Shown here: positions 1 through 7,772 of the stretch, piece after piece | Layout: each line of letters opens with the position of its first letter | Position numbering within the stretch: the first letter of the stretch is position 1 | Assembly: GCA_002361355.1 (NCBI GenBank) | Contig: DESQ01000004.1 | Span: 1-34,128 of the forward strand | Source of the DNA: Lachnospiraceae bacterium UBA3310 | GTDB taxonomy: Bacteria; Bacillota; Clostridia; Lachnospirales; Lachnospiraceae | Length of the DNA: 34,128 bases | Direction of reading: 5' to 3' | Program-made: the position numbers and the translations under genes | The notes under the pieces: model-generated | Seen by the model: only the letters and a program-made list of their open reading frames with translations | What the model was told of the DNA's origin: nothing | Database searches by the model: none

Positions 1-11
1 TACTGTTTATT

Positions 12-87
12 TGTCAAGGTTCAACGAAGTAAAAGATTTACTTCGACGCAACGGACTAATACTAACATAACCGTTACTCATCGTCAA
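12..87 (-). promoter_or_regulatory. Leftward promoter(s) reading out of the window
   Basis: On the minus strand a -35 TTGACG (82-87) is followed after 17 bases by TAGTAT (59-64). A second consensus -35, TTGACA, lies at 12-17; its -10 would fall outside the window. The bases upstream of the first -35 (about 88-135) are very A/T-rich, like an UP element. Tandem strong promoters of this kind usually drive rRNA or tRNA operons, but the target is not in the window, so that is inference. Confidence 0.5.
25..45. repeat. Perfect 9-bp inverted repeat between the two leftward -35 elements
   Basis: CGAAGTAAA (25-33) and TTTACTTCG (37-45) flank a 3-base loop. No T-run follows on either strand, so it is not an ordinary intrinsic terminator. 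Lying just downstream of the 59-87 promoter, it would sit in the early transcript or act as an operator. Confidence 0.5.
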
Positions 88-140
88 GCCCTTTTTTAAA
101 TTTTTCCAAACTTTTTATTCAGCAAAATTTAAAATCGGGG

Positions 141-172
141 AAAAAAAAGAAATCTCAATCTCTTAAGATTCT
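141..172 (-). terminator. Probable weak terminator after tRNA-Ser
   Basis: On the minus strand AGAATCT (172-166) can pair with AGATTTCT (155-148) with one bulged base, followed by a run of eight T (148-141). It starts 8 bases after the tRNA 3' end. The stem is A/T-rich, so the call is tentative. Confidence 0.45.
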
Positions 173-179
173 TTTTAAA

Positions 180-267
180 CGGAGAAAGAGGGATTTGAAC
201 CCTCGCGCCGCGTAAGCGACCTACACCCTTAGCAGGGGCGCCTCTTCAGCCTCTTGAGTATTTCTCC
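180..267 (-). tRNA. tRNA-Ser (anticodon GCT)
   Basis: An 88-base class II tRNA. The acceptor arm GGAGAAA (267-261) pairs with its complement ending next to discriminator G at 180. The anticodon loop CTGCTAA gives GCT, reading AGC/AGU serine codons. A long variable arm typical of tRNA-Ser follows, then a T-arm with GGTTCAAATCC. CCA is not encoded; the bases after the discriminator are TTT. Confidence 0.95.
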
Positions 268-324
268 ACAGTCTGAACTATTCCTCTACCAATATATAGT
301 TCCGCGTTTCCACAACGCAAAGTA

Positions 325-353
325 ATTATACATAAGGTATTTTTGTTTGTCAA
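325..353 (-). promoter_or_regulatory. Consensus promoter for tRNA-Ser
   Basis: TTGACA (353-348), a 17-base spacer and TATAAT (330-325) match the vegetative (sigma-A) consensus at every position. Transcription would start near 318, about 50 bases before the tRNA 5' end, giving a short leader that needs processing. Confidence 0.9.
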
Positions 354-365
354 TGCCTTTTCCGC

Positions 366-380
366 GATTCCTTCGGAATC
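366..380. repeat. Small hairpin downstream of the fumarase beta gene
   Basis: GATTCC (366-371) and GGAATC (375-380) form a 6-bp stem with a 3-base loop between the fumarase stop and the tRNA-Ser promoter. No T-run follows it, so it could protect the mRNA end rather than terminate transcription. Confidence 0.35.
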
Positions 381-406
381 CCTCTATAAAATTATTCCCC
401 AAAATA

Positions 407-958
407 TCATAATTTACAATATTCCCTGATCGCCGTCTCATAGAGATTTTGTCCCTCGGAATCAATCACTACAATCACCGGAAAATTTTCGACCTCAAGT
501 TTTCGGATTGCCTCTGTCCCCAGATCGTCATAGGCGACTACCTCTGACGCTTTGATAGAACCGGCCAGCAATGCGCCCGCACCGCCCACAGCCGCAAAAT
601 ATACCGCGCCGTTTCTGACGATTGCCTCTTTCACTGCCTCCGATCGCTTCCCTTTCCCGATCATTCCGGTTAACCCTAAATCCAAAAGCGCCGGCGCATA
701 CTTATCCATACGGCTGGCTGTCGTTGGCCCAGCGGAGCCGATCGGCCTGCCCTCTCTCGCCGGAGATGGCCCCATGTAATAAATGACATTGTTTTTCATC
801 GCAATCGGAATCTCCTCGCCCCGCTCCAGCGCCTCATACATTCTCTTATGTGCCGCATCGCGCGCCGTATAAATTGTGCCGGTAATATAGACATAATCCC
901 CCGCCCGTAATTCCTTTGCTGTTTCCTTATCTATAGGCGCTTTTATGTGCCGCTCCAT
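407..958 (-). CDS. Fumarate hydratase class I, beta subunit (C-terminal domain type)
   Basis: With the alpha subunit encoded just upstream this makes the oxygen-sensitive 4Fe-4S hydratase that interconverts fumarate and malate (a tartrate dehydratase-like specificity cannot be excluded). The 183-residue length is usual for a separate beta subunit. Family signatures seen are GPTTASRMD, an IGKG loop and GGAGAL near the C-terminus. The frame is open further upstream, but start 958 is chosen because GGAGGGAAGT lies directly before the ATG and family similarity begins at MERHIKAP; the upstream residues look non-coding. The gene lies 146 bases after the alpha gene, an unusually wide gap for this pair. 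Confidence 0.9.
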   Translation of the reverse strand: MERHIKAPIDKETAKELRAGDYVYITGTIYTARDAAHKRMYEALERGEEIPIAMKNNVIYYMGPSPAREGRPIGSAGPTTASRMDKYAPALLDLGLTGMIGKGKRSEAVKEAIVRNGAVYFAAVGGAGALLAGSIKASEVVAYDDLGTEAIRKLEVENFPVIVVIDSEGQNLYETAIREYCKL

Positions 959-1033
959 ACTTCCCTCCACTTCAAGATCCCTGTTGATTTTATCATATAT
1001 CTTGTGCCCGGTTGATTTGAAAACACAACATCT

Positions 1034-1061
1034 ATTATATATAGAAGAAACACCTTTTCCA
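1034..1061 (-). promoter_or_regulatory. Possible internal promoter between the fumarase genes
   Basis: In the A/T-rich 146-base gap between the alpha and beta genes the minus strand has TGGAAA (1061-1056), a 16-base spacer and a perfect TATAAT (1039-1034). The -35 matches at only 4 of 6 positions. It could give the beta subunit transcription independent of the alpha gene. Confidence 0.3.
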
Positions 1062-1104
1062 TTCGCCAAACCGGACTCTGAAATATCTTAGAAAAGTCCT
1101 GCTT

Positions 1105-1947
1105 TTACAACACCCGCACCGCATGTCTGTTCACATGACAGCAAATATTAACTGCCACAGGCAGCCCTGCAATATGCGTTGGATAGGTTTCTATATTAAC
1201 CGCCAGCGCGGTTGTCGTTCCGCCCAGGCCACCCGGCCCGATGCCGGTTTTGTTGATCAGCGCAAGCATTTCCTCCTCCAGTTCGCGAACATAAGGAATT
1301 TCCGACCGCACTTCAAGAGATCTGGTAAGCGCATGTTTCGCCATCAATGCACACTTCTCAAAAGTACCACCAATTCCGACACCCACCACCATCGGCGGAC
1401 AGGCATTAGGCCCCGCATCTCTCACCGCTGCCAGGATCGCATCCTTCACGCCCTCTATGCCGTCAGCGGGTTTCAGCATAAATACCCTGCTCATATTCTC
1501 GCTGCCAAATCCTTTCGGCGCCACCGTAATTTTCACCTGATCTCCGGGTACAATCTCACAATGAATGACCGCCGGTGTATTATCCTTTGTATTTTCCCGA
1601 ATAAGGGGATCCCCCACCACTGACTTGCGCAGATAGCCGCTTGTGTATCCTTGCCGCACGCCTTCATTGATCGCATCCGTCAGGTTCTCTCCCTCAAAAT
1701 GGACATCCTGCCCAATCTCAAGAAATATCACTGCCATGCCCGTATCCTGGCAAATCGGAATCATATCTCTGCCGGCAATTCCAAGATTATCCTGCAACTG
1801 CCCCAAAATCTGCTTCCCCAGCGCCGACTTCTCCGTCTGCGCCGCACACTTCATCGCCTGCTCCATATCCGCAGAGAGGAAATGATTTGCCTCTATACAC
1901 ATTTCTCTGATATTCCGGGTAATTTCCCCCGTCTCTATCGTCCTCAT
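1105..1947 (-). CDS. Fumarate hydratase class I, alpha subunit (Fe-S domain)
   Basis: 280 residues, the N-terminal catalytic half of class I fumarase split into two genes. The three cysteines expected to hold the 4Fe-4S cluster are visible as C66 in ICQDTG, C183 in NACPPM and a cysteine in the C-terminal NICCH (269/270). Start 1947 is set by GGAGGAAGC in front of the ATG; an in-frame start 7 codons upstream lacks one. The enzyme is cytoplasmic and fits reductive or branched TCA reactions in an anaerobe. No clear promoter is visible in the 72 bases before the gene, so it may be read from the HIT gene upstream. Confidence 0.92.
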   Translation of the reverse strand: MRTIETGEITRNIREMCIEANHFLSADMEQAMKCAAQTEKSALGKQILGQLQDNLGIAGRDMIPICQDTGMAVIFLEIGQDVHFEGENLTDAINEGVRQGYTSGYLRKSVVGDPLIRENTKDNTPAVIHCEIVPGDQVKITVAPKGFGSENMSRVFMLKPADGIEGVKDAILAAVRDAGPNACPPMVVGVGIGGTFEKCALMAKHALTRSLEVRSEIPYVRELEEEMLALINKTGIGPGGLGGTTTALAVNIETYPTHIAGLPVAVNICCHVNRHAVRVL

Positions 1948-2019
1948 GCTTCCTCCGTTTCCGAACACACGTCCTCATCTGCCGACAGCCCGCTCCCGAA
2001 TGCCTGACATATCATCCCG

Positions 2020-2430
2020 TCAACCGACAATCTGCTCTCTGACTTCCTCTAACTCTTCCGGCGTCACCTCCTGCGGCTTCCAGCCGATTTTCTGCCCATC
2101 CGCGCTATAGCGGGGTATCAGATGAAGATGAAAATGGAAGACCGTCTGTCCCGCAAGGTCACCGTTGTTCTGCACCAGATTAAAGCCCTCACATCCGAGT
2201 TTTTCCCGCATCTTAACAATCATTCTCTTCGCCAGCTTCATCACCTCGCCGGCACTCTCCTCCGGCAGTTCAAAGAGATCCGCATAATGGTTTTTCGGCA
2301 GAATCAGTGCATGGCCTCTGGTCGCCGGCCCCTGATCCAATATCACGCGAAACTTATCGTCCTCATACAATGTCTTTGCCGGAATCTCTCCGTTTGCAAT
2401 TTTGCAAAAAATACAGTTATCTGCTTTCAT
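2020..2430 (-). CDS. HIT family (Hint-like) nucleotide-binding protein
   Basis: 136 residues, the usual size for a bacterial Hint-type histidine triad protein. The triad HFHLH is at residues 99-103, followed by LIPR. C6 and C9 in CIFCK form the zinc-site cysteines of many family members. Such proteins hydrolyse purine nucleoside phosphoramidates or AMP conjugates; the physiological substrate is usually unknown. Start 2430 is chosen because AATGGAGGAAGCT precedes this ATG; the frame is open for 23 more codons upstream without a ribosome binding site. It lies 55 bases after the flavodoxin/SCP2 fusion gene. Confidence 0.92.
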   Translation of the reverse strand: MKADNCIFCKIANGEIPAKTLYEDDKFRVILDQGPATRGHALILPKNHYADLFELPEESAGEVMKLAKRMIVKMREKLGCEGFNLVQNNGDLAGQTVFHFHLHLIPRYSADGQKIGWKPQEVTPEELEEVREQIVG

Positions 2431-2485
2431 AGCTTCCTCCATTATTGTATATATTTTTACCGGACTTCCACGTCGCACAGCCGTA

Positions 2486-3484
2486 TCAGTTCGCTCCAAA
2501 CTGCATCACCAAATCAAGAGAACGCAGCACCTTAAAATCGCCCTTCATTTTCATATCGCCCGCCATAAAGGAGGTTTGAAAGTCGGTCTTACCCGACACA
2601 ATATCAGCAAAAGATGCCCGGTCAAGCTGTATCTCCACATCTACGTGGCCGCCTTCCCCATAATGGCAGTCAAGGCTTGCACCGTCTATCACAATCATAA
2701 GCGGTTGTTTTTTCTCCTCAATCACTACTTTAAACCCCGCCGCAAATCCCGGCTGCGGGACAAAATGCTGTCGGATTTCCTCGACAAACTCCGTCGTGTC
2801 CTCCTTCTCGCTGCTGCCCATCATATCGCGGAACAAGCTGGCAAGCTCCTGAATATCCTCTTTCTGCCGCTGTACATAAGTATCGTCCGACACATACTGG
2901 GAAAGCTGCTCCGACTCCTGCGGCGTAAAGTTGACGCTTTTGGTAATGGCAACCTTTTGCTTCACCGCCTGATTGCTGGCCGGCAGACAAGGCATCTTCT
3001 GGTTGATGGTGCGATACAGGTTTTCCGCATTCTTTTCAATAATCCTGATATAATCCCCGTTCTGTTCCAGAAGCGATGTATCCGCAATATATCCGCACAA
3101 TCCGCTGCAGGGCAGTCCGCCGAGAATTTCCCATGCCGTTGCAAGGTTCAGTTTCCCCTCCTGCTCTCCGTAGGTTGTGGACATGACAATAGGACACATA
3201 TAAATTTTACTGATTTTTTCCTTATCGCCATAGAGCCAGCAGGCATCCAGAAACTGCTGCATATAACCGCCGATCCCATACCACTCCAACGTCGTCGCGA
3301 GAATCACGCCATCCGCATTTTTCAGAGTCTGGGGAAGCGTAGGAATACTGTTTTTCTGCTCGTAAAGATGATAAACCTCCACCGTCACGCGCAGCTCTTC
3401 CAACACCTCTTTCATCTTGTTTAAAACAAACAGCGTGGGATCGTCCATAAGACCTCTCCCGCCATAATAAATATTGATCTGCAT
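2486..3484 (-). CDS. Flavodoxin-like (NADPH-dependent FMN reductase type) protein fused to an SCP2 sterol-carrier domain
   Basis: 332 residues. Residues 1 to about 170 resemble the flavodoxin/FMN reductase fold: a beta strand plus loop at the start (INIYYGGRG), then LKNADGVILATTLEWYGIGG, where the FMN isoalloxazine ring is normally held. Residues about 235-332 look like an SCP2 lipid-binding domain (VDVEIQLD, FADIVSGKTD, AGDMKMKGD). A joining helical region is rich in Gln and Glu. Start 3484 is set by an AGAGG-type site; the 20 codons upstream overlap the rhomboid gene region. The gene begins 16 bases after the rhomboid stop, so it may be co-transcribed with the Tad operon. Role unknown; reduction of a hydrophobic substrate is an inference. 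Confidence 0.75.
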   Translation of the reverse strand: MQINIYYGGRGLMDDPTLFVLNKMKEVLEELRVTVEVYHLYEQKNSIPTLPQTLKNADGVILATTLEWYGIGGYMQQFLDACWLYGDKEKISKIYMCPIVMSTTYGEQEGKLNLATAWEILGGLPCSGLCGYIADTSLLEQNGDYIRIIEKNAENLYRTINQKMPCLPASNQAVKQKVAITKSVNFTPQESEQLSQYVSDDTYVQRQKEDIQELASLFRDMMGSSEKEDTTEFVEEIRQHFVPQPGFAAGFKVVIEEKKQPLMIVIDGASLDCHYGEGGHVDVEIQLDRASFADIVSGKTDFQTSFMAGDMKMKGDFKVLRSLDLVMQFGAN

Positions 3485-3500
3485 AGACCTCTGTCCTTTC

Positions 3501-4550
3501 TTATCTGTGATTGAAAAACAGCCGTAACCTCTTGCATCCTTCAATCACTGCCGCTGCCGTAAATCCCATCAAAACACCGCCCACATGCGCCGCATTGTTG
3601 ACACCCACACTGGTAAAACCACAGTAGAGCGAAAAGGCAACCGCAAAAGCGACTCTGCGCACGGTCATGGATTCTAATCTGCCCCGACGGGTCATAACCA
3701 GGAAAAGCAGCGCTCCCTCCACACCGAAAACCGCGCCGCTCGCGCCGGCCGAATTTCCATAAAGATTGCCAAGCATTGCATATCCCATTGAGAAAATATT
3801 GCCTGCAAGCCCGGAAAGTACATAAAGTATCATATAAGGAAGTGTCTTTAACTCCCGCTCCACAATCGCCCCTACATAATACAGGACAATCATGTTGCTG
3901 AAAAGATGTTCCACGTTCCAGTGTAAAAACACACTCGTAAACAACCGGTAAAATTCCCCGTCCCGCAAGAGCGCCTCTATATTGAACGCACCCCTATTAT
4001 ATAACAGGTCGCCCGTAAATGTACATATCAGAAATACGATTACATTGACAGCTACCAGAAACACATTCGCCCATGACAAGTTTCGCAAATCTTTTATCTT
4101 CTTCGGTGTCCCGTCAGCCCCCATCATCCCCTGTCTTTCCTGTGCAAGAGAGAATAGATATTCCTCAAGGAGATCCTTCCAGCCATAAAAATCCGCGACC
4201 TGCGTTTCATGGATGATCAGTCTGAATGTCTGCACATCAATCATCCAGCAGAAGCTGTCATTTTCACAAAGCTTTTTCGCTTTTCCCGTATCCGCACACA
4301 AAACCAGCGTCATCACATGAACTTCCTGCTCTCCCCTGGCCTGAAAAAATTCTACTATTTTTTCCTTCATATGCGCATACTGGTCTTCCGAAATATAGAG
4401 TCCCTGCCTGTAATCAATCACATAAAGGACATTGATTCCCTGCACCTCTGTGCGGCAATAAAAAGTATACTCAGGCAGATTGGACGGTATTTTAGCATAA
4501 CCATGACCAAAGAACAGCGTCTCTAAGCGCTCTAACGTTAAAATATCCAT
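3501..4550 (-). CDS. Rhomboid-family intramembrane serine protease with an extra N-terminal domain
   Basis: 349 residues. The C-terminal half (about 160-345) is a six-helix rhomboid core. The catalytic serine is S271 in GASGAVFG and its partner is H322 in NAAHVGG; the HWNVEHLFSN stretch (210-219) matches the loop and oxyanion region of the family. Residues 1-150 form a soluble cytoplasmic domain I do not recognise, without obvious motifs. The ribosome binding site before this ATG is weak, but no better in-frame start is seen. As last gene of the Tad run it could process a pilus or FHA-linked membrane protein, which is an inference from position only. Confidence 0.85.
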   Translation of the reverse strand: MDILTLERLETLFFGHGYAKIPSNLPEYTFYCRTEVQGINVLYVIDYRQGLYISEDQYAHMKEKIVEFFQARGEQEVHVMTLVLCADTGKAKKLCENDSFCWMIDVQTFRLIIHETQVADFYGWKDLLEEYLFSLAQERQGMMGADGTPKKIKDLRNLSWANVFLVAVNVIVFLICTFTGDLLYNRGAFNIEALLRDGEFYRLFTSVFLHWNVEHLFSNMIVLYYVGAIVERELKTLPYMILYVLSGLAGNIFSMGYAMLGNLYGNSAGASGAVFGVEGALLFLVMTRRGRLESMTVRRVAFAVAFSLYCGFTSVGVNNAAHVGGVLMGFTAAAVIEGCKRLRLFFNHR

Positions 4551-4589
4551 GAGTAGAGAGTATCATTTTCCCCATATGATGTCAAACCG

Positions 4590-5948
4590 TTATCGGTAAC
4601 AATAGTTCAAATTTCCAAACCGGATCTCATCCCCCGGCTCAATTTCCACGCTCTCCTGCGGCTGCAGGCGCAGTCCGTTTTTATAGGTTCCATTGGTGGA
4701 ATTCATATCTATCAGATGTATTATGTCTCCCTCCTTTTCAAACCTGGCATGAATCCTGCTGACAGAATCGTCCGCGAGCACGCAGTCCACACAACCCACC
4801 ATCTTCCCCACCGTATAGGGAAACTTTGCCAAGTCAATATGCCTTTTGTTTTTCCTGTCCAGCGCATACAACTTATATTCCGCGGCCTGCGTATTGTCAA
4901 AAAAGACCGTGTTTCCACCGTTTTCCTGCTCTTCCCACAACCTGTCCGCGCCGCTTTTCTCCCTTTTCCCAGATACGTCTGATTCCGGCCCCGACCCCCT
5001 GCTCAAAACTTGTTCCAGAGAAACAGTCTCCGATGGGGAAAGATGTTCTTCTTCCTGTAAAAAGGGCGCAGGCATATTCTTTGCTTCTTCTCTTTTTCCG
5101 CCGCCCCTCAAAACGCCCGTAATACCGGCCAAAAGGCATATTCCCATCAACACGCCGCATCCGTAAAGCGTCATCATCTCCTCATCGGAAAGTTCATAGA
5201 ACCCGTAAATGTATGCAATTCCCGCGATTCCCAAAACGGAAAGCACGGTGAGAAAAACAGAAAAATAGTTCTTCCTTTCTTTTGCCGGAATCTCCCCACA
5301 CAAATTAAGGCTATCCTCTGCAGGGAACACCGGTGCGGACACCGCGACTGCATCCGGGATAAAAACAGCCGCCTCATTCGTCTCGTTTTCCCCGTCCGCG
5401 CAAATTTCTTCCTGTTCCCCCAAAAGCTGCATCGCATCAAAAAGGGAAAATGTACTCTCCTCCGCTCTCTCATAGATTTGATAAATCACATCCGCCAGCC
5501 GTTCGTCCTGACTGTCCATATGCTCCAGCAAATAATCCATAAGTGCTTCATAAGGTTTGTCCTCCTCATAGTCCGGATAAAAAAGTCCTATATATTTTTT
5601 GCGGGACAGATCATAATAGATATGCTCCGGCAAGAGCACAAGCTTCGTCTCATCCATAAAATGATCCCCCAGCCTGCAATAGATCCCGCAAAGCTGCTCT
5701 AACAGCTCCCTCACCTGCCCAAAAGAAAACTGCCTGCCACGATACAAACTTTCCAGCGTTGTTCTGGAACTGATATCATAATATAAATACGCCGCGCCAT
5801 TTACATGCCGCAGGGAACAGTGCAGCATTTCCTCAAATTTATTTGAAATAAGCAGCTTGCACTGATAATTTTTCTCCGGCTGCGCCAGACCGCATGGTAA
5901 AATCATATAATTATGTCTGTAATCCCTAAAATATTTTGCCTCAAGCAT
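4590..5948 (-). CDS. FHA-domain membrane protein with DUF6382-like N-terminus
   Basis: 452 residues. Residues 1 to about 185 resemble the DUF6382-type domain found before FHA domains in Lachnospiraceae. Two hydrophobic segments (about 228-250 and 257-280) follow, joined by a short turn, then a charged linker. Residues about 357-452 form an FHA domain, with TVGK, SRIHARF and NSTNGT supplying the residues that bind phosphothreonine. The topology places both the N-terminal and FHA domains in the cytoplasm. It sits between the last TadE-like gene and the rhomboid gene, so it may pass a Ser/Thr phosphorylation signal to the pilus machinery. No kinase or phosphatase gene is in the window. Confidence 0.82.
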   Translation of the reverse strand: MLEAKYFRDYRHNYMILPCGLAQPEKNYQCKLLISNKFEEMLHCSLRHVNGAAYLYYDISSRTTLESLYRGRQFSFGQVRELLEQLCGIYCRLGDHFMDETKLVLLPEHIYYDLSRKKYIGLFYPDYEEDKPYEALMDYLLEHMDSQDERLADVIYQIYERAEESTFSLFDAMQLLGEQEEICADGENETNEAAVFIPDAVAVSAPVFPAEDSLNLCGEIPAKERKNYFSVFLTVLSVLGIAGIAYIYGFYELSDEEMMTLYGCGVLMGICLLAGITGVLRGGGKREEAKNMPAPFLQEEEHLSPSETVSLEQVLSRGSGPESDVSGKREKSGADRLWEEQENGGNTVFFDNTQAAEYKLYALDRKNKRHIDLAKFPYTVGKMVGCVDCVLADDSVSRIHARFEKEGDIIHLIDMNSTNGTYKNGLRLQPQESVEIEPGDEIRFGNLNYCYR

Positions 5949-5965
5949 TTTTCAAACCCATCCTT

Positions 5966-6421
5966 TCACTTTCCAAGCTCTGAAACCGCATTTTTGGCCA
6001 TCCGGCTTCTGCGTATCATTTTCGTGGGATTGATGATCTGCGCTTTGGCTCTGGTTCGTATCTTCCATCCCTCCTGATCATGCATCGTGAAGAACTGCCT
6101 GACCGGCACTTTCACCTGACATTCCCCTGTCACGCTGGTGGTATTCCCGTCTCTGTCAACCGTCCCGACCACTTTTCCCACACCGAAATATTTTTTGCCA
6201 AACTGCTTTTGCATGTGCGCGTCTATGTAGGACACCACCTGCTCCTCCTTCTTCTGAACACTTCCCCTGAAACATACCGTATATGCATCCTGAAAAAGAA
6301 CGCACTTGTCATAAGAATAAAAAGATAAATAAATTAAAAGAACAAAGAGAAACACCGTCCATGTAATGATAAAAGATGCCTCCATCGTCATATATCCTTT
6401 CGCTGTCTTTCTCAGAAGCAT
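5966..6421 (-). CDS. TadE-like pseudopilin
   Basis: 151 residues with a basic N-terminus, then KGYMTMEASF and a long hydrophobic helix (about 15-36). G9 followed by Y10-M-T-M-E14 is a prepilin-peptidase site with Glu at mature position 5. The rest is an extracytoplasmic domain with four Cys-free beta-rich segments and a basic tail. Its start overlaps the end of the second prepilin peptidase gene by 10 bases, indicating translational coupling, and the likely maturing enzyme is encoded directly upstream. Similarity is to the TadE/TadG-like minor pilins; the exact orthologue is not assigned. Confidence 0.75.
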   Translation of the reverse strand: MLLRKTAKGYMTMEASFIITWTVFLFVLLIYLSFYSYDKCVLFQDAYTVCFRGSVQKKEEQVVSYIDAHMQKQFGKKYFGVGKVVGTVDRDGNTTSVTGECQVKVPVRQFFTMHDQEGWKIRTRAKAQIINPTKMIRRSRMAKNAVSELGK

Positions 6422-6834
6422 ACCACCACCCCCATTCCCAAAAGCAGAAACGGGGAAAAGGGAATCTCTTTATCCCTCTTTATTTTTCTGAAAGCCAACA
6501 ACATAATCGCGACCGCAGACTCCGCCAAAAGACCCACGAACAAAATCAAAAAACAGCGATAAATACCCAGAAATAACCCAATCATCAAAAGCATCCAGCC
6601 ATCCCCGTATCCCACTCTCTCCCTTGAAAAGAAACTGAGCAGGAAAAATGCTGCGCCGGGCAAAAGCGATGCCAACACCGTAACGATTCCCGTCTCTCCC
6701 ATAGCGCCATGTATTTGAAGACAAACCGCCGCCAGCATTCCCAGCCATACAACGACTAACGGAATCTGTTTATACAGTCCGTCAAACACCGCGCAAACCG
6801 CCAAAAACAAAAAAAGCAAAAGCTCTACCCACAC
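6412..6834 (-). CDS. Second prepilin peptidase (A24 family) of the Tad operon
   Basis: 140 residues, nearly all hydrophobic with about five membrane helices. The two aspartates of A24 aspartyl peptidases appear in AVFDGLYKQIP (near residue 17-20) and in the GYGDGW motif. It lacks the N-terminal methylase domain, as in TadV/CpaA-type enzymes. Two in-frame GTG codons compete. The GTG at 6834 is preferred because GGGAGGTG lies 6 bases upstream of it, whereas the GTG at 6843 is part of that site. With this start it overlaps the preceding gene by 10 bases. The operon therefore codes for two prepilin peptidases. Confidence 0.82.
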   Translation of the reverse strand: MWVELLLFLFLAVCAVFDGLYKQIPLVVVWLGMLAAVCLQIHGAMGETGIVTVLASLLPGAAFFLLSFFSRERVGYGDGWMLLMIGLFLGIYRCFLILFVGLLAESAVAIMLLAFRKIKRDKEIPFSPFLLLGMGVVVCF

Positions 6835-7754
6835 TTGGAACACCTCCCTCTTGCGCCGACTTCCGACAGCGGCACGGTATAAATCGTCCGTTTCAACCCC
6901 GGACAGTTAATCTGGCTGTGATAACGGTCGCCGAAACTAGTTATGTAAACTTCATTGCCTGCTGCCACTGCGCTGCAGGAACCACAGGGCGCATATTTCG
7001 CACCGGAAAAATTCCGTCTGCCCGCCACCCCATCCACAGAAACTGCCTCCACCTTCGGATTCAGATAGGCACAGTTTCTGTCAAGATGATAAACCGTTCC
7101 TGTTTCCGTGATATATACCATAGGGTCTTCCCCGCTCAGATCGCTCACCGATCCGGATGCGTCATACCCTGTCCAGGCCTTTCCGTAATAGCGCTGGGAT
7201 ACCGAAAAACCGTCAAAGCCCATTAACCCCGCAAAAGGTCTGACCTGATAGGATACCCGCAGATCAATGATATCCCCCTCTCCCATCACCGAAGATCCGG
7301 CGAAAGAGATCCCTCCTACACCGCCCTTCACACAGGATTTTTCTAAATAAGATTTTCCCACATATTCCACTACCTGTCCTCTGGCATAGCCTTCCGTAAG
7401 CGCTGCCCCGGCAAGTCCGTCCGGCAGGACGCTGCCCGCCGTCGCATTGCAGGCGTATCCCGCAAATGCCAGTTTATTTCCCACCTGATGCAGAGCTGCA
7501 TTGATCCGGCTCTGTGTGCCGATGATCGTCACCGCAAACAGAATATTCAGGATTGCAAAGAGGAAAAAAGGCAGGGCGAATGCCGCTTCCAGCGTCATGG
7601 AACCTCTCCTGCGGGAGAAGATAAAAGACACCCTCTTTAACAATCGGGGAAAAAGATGATGTACCTGATTACCTTGATGTGACTCAAGATATGCCTGGAG
7701 AGAATGTGCTGTCAATTTGTTGGATTTATAGTTACATGATCGTAAAAAGGGCAT
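6825..7754 (-). CDS. TadE-like pilin-type protein with two C-terminal zinc-knuckle repeats
   Basis: 309 residues. After a basic 50-residue leader comes RRRGSMTLEAAF: cleavage after G51 would leave Glu at position 5, followed by a hydrophobic helix to about residue 78, as in TadE proteins. The C-terminus holds two repeats of the pattern VYIT..G..YH....C..L....C..C: H223, C228, C257, C260 and H279, C284, C305, C308. Each set could bind one zinc outside the membrane. The ATG at 7754 has an excellent site (GGGAGGTGATAAAAG). It starts 18 bases after the DUF5702-like gene. The N-terminal leader is much longer than usual for a prepilin. Confidence 0.75.
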   Translation of the reverse strand: MPFLRSCNYKSNKLTAHSLQAYLESHQGNQVHHLFPRLLKRVSFIFSRRRGSMTLEAAFALPFFLFAILNILFAVTIIGTQSRINAALHQVGNKLAFAGYACNATAGSVLPDGLAGAALTEGYARGQVVEYVGKSYLEKSCVKGGVGGISFAGSSVMGEGDIIDLRVSYQVRPFAGLMGFDGFSVSQRYYGKAWTGYDASGSVSDLSGEDPMVYITETGTVYHLDRNCAYLNPKVEAVSVDGVAGRRNFSGAKYAPCGSCSAVAAGNEVYITSFGDRYHSQINCPGLKRTIYTVPLSEVGARGRCSKCG

Positions 7755-7772
7755 CTTTTATCACCTCCCGCT

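Noticed and set aside
2402..3424. A 340-residue open frame on the plus strand
   Set aside because: It is antisense to the flavodoxin/SCP2 and HIT genes, whose products are recognisable; it has no family features.
6835..6843. GTG at 6843 as start of the second prepilin peptidase
   Set aside because: This GTG is itself part of the GGGAGGTG ribosome binding site, leaving no spacing. The GTG at 6834 has ideal spacing.
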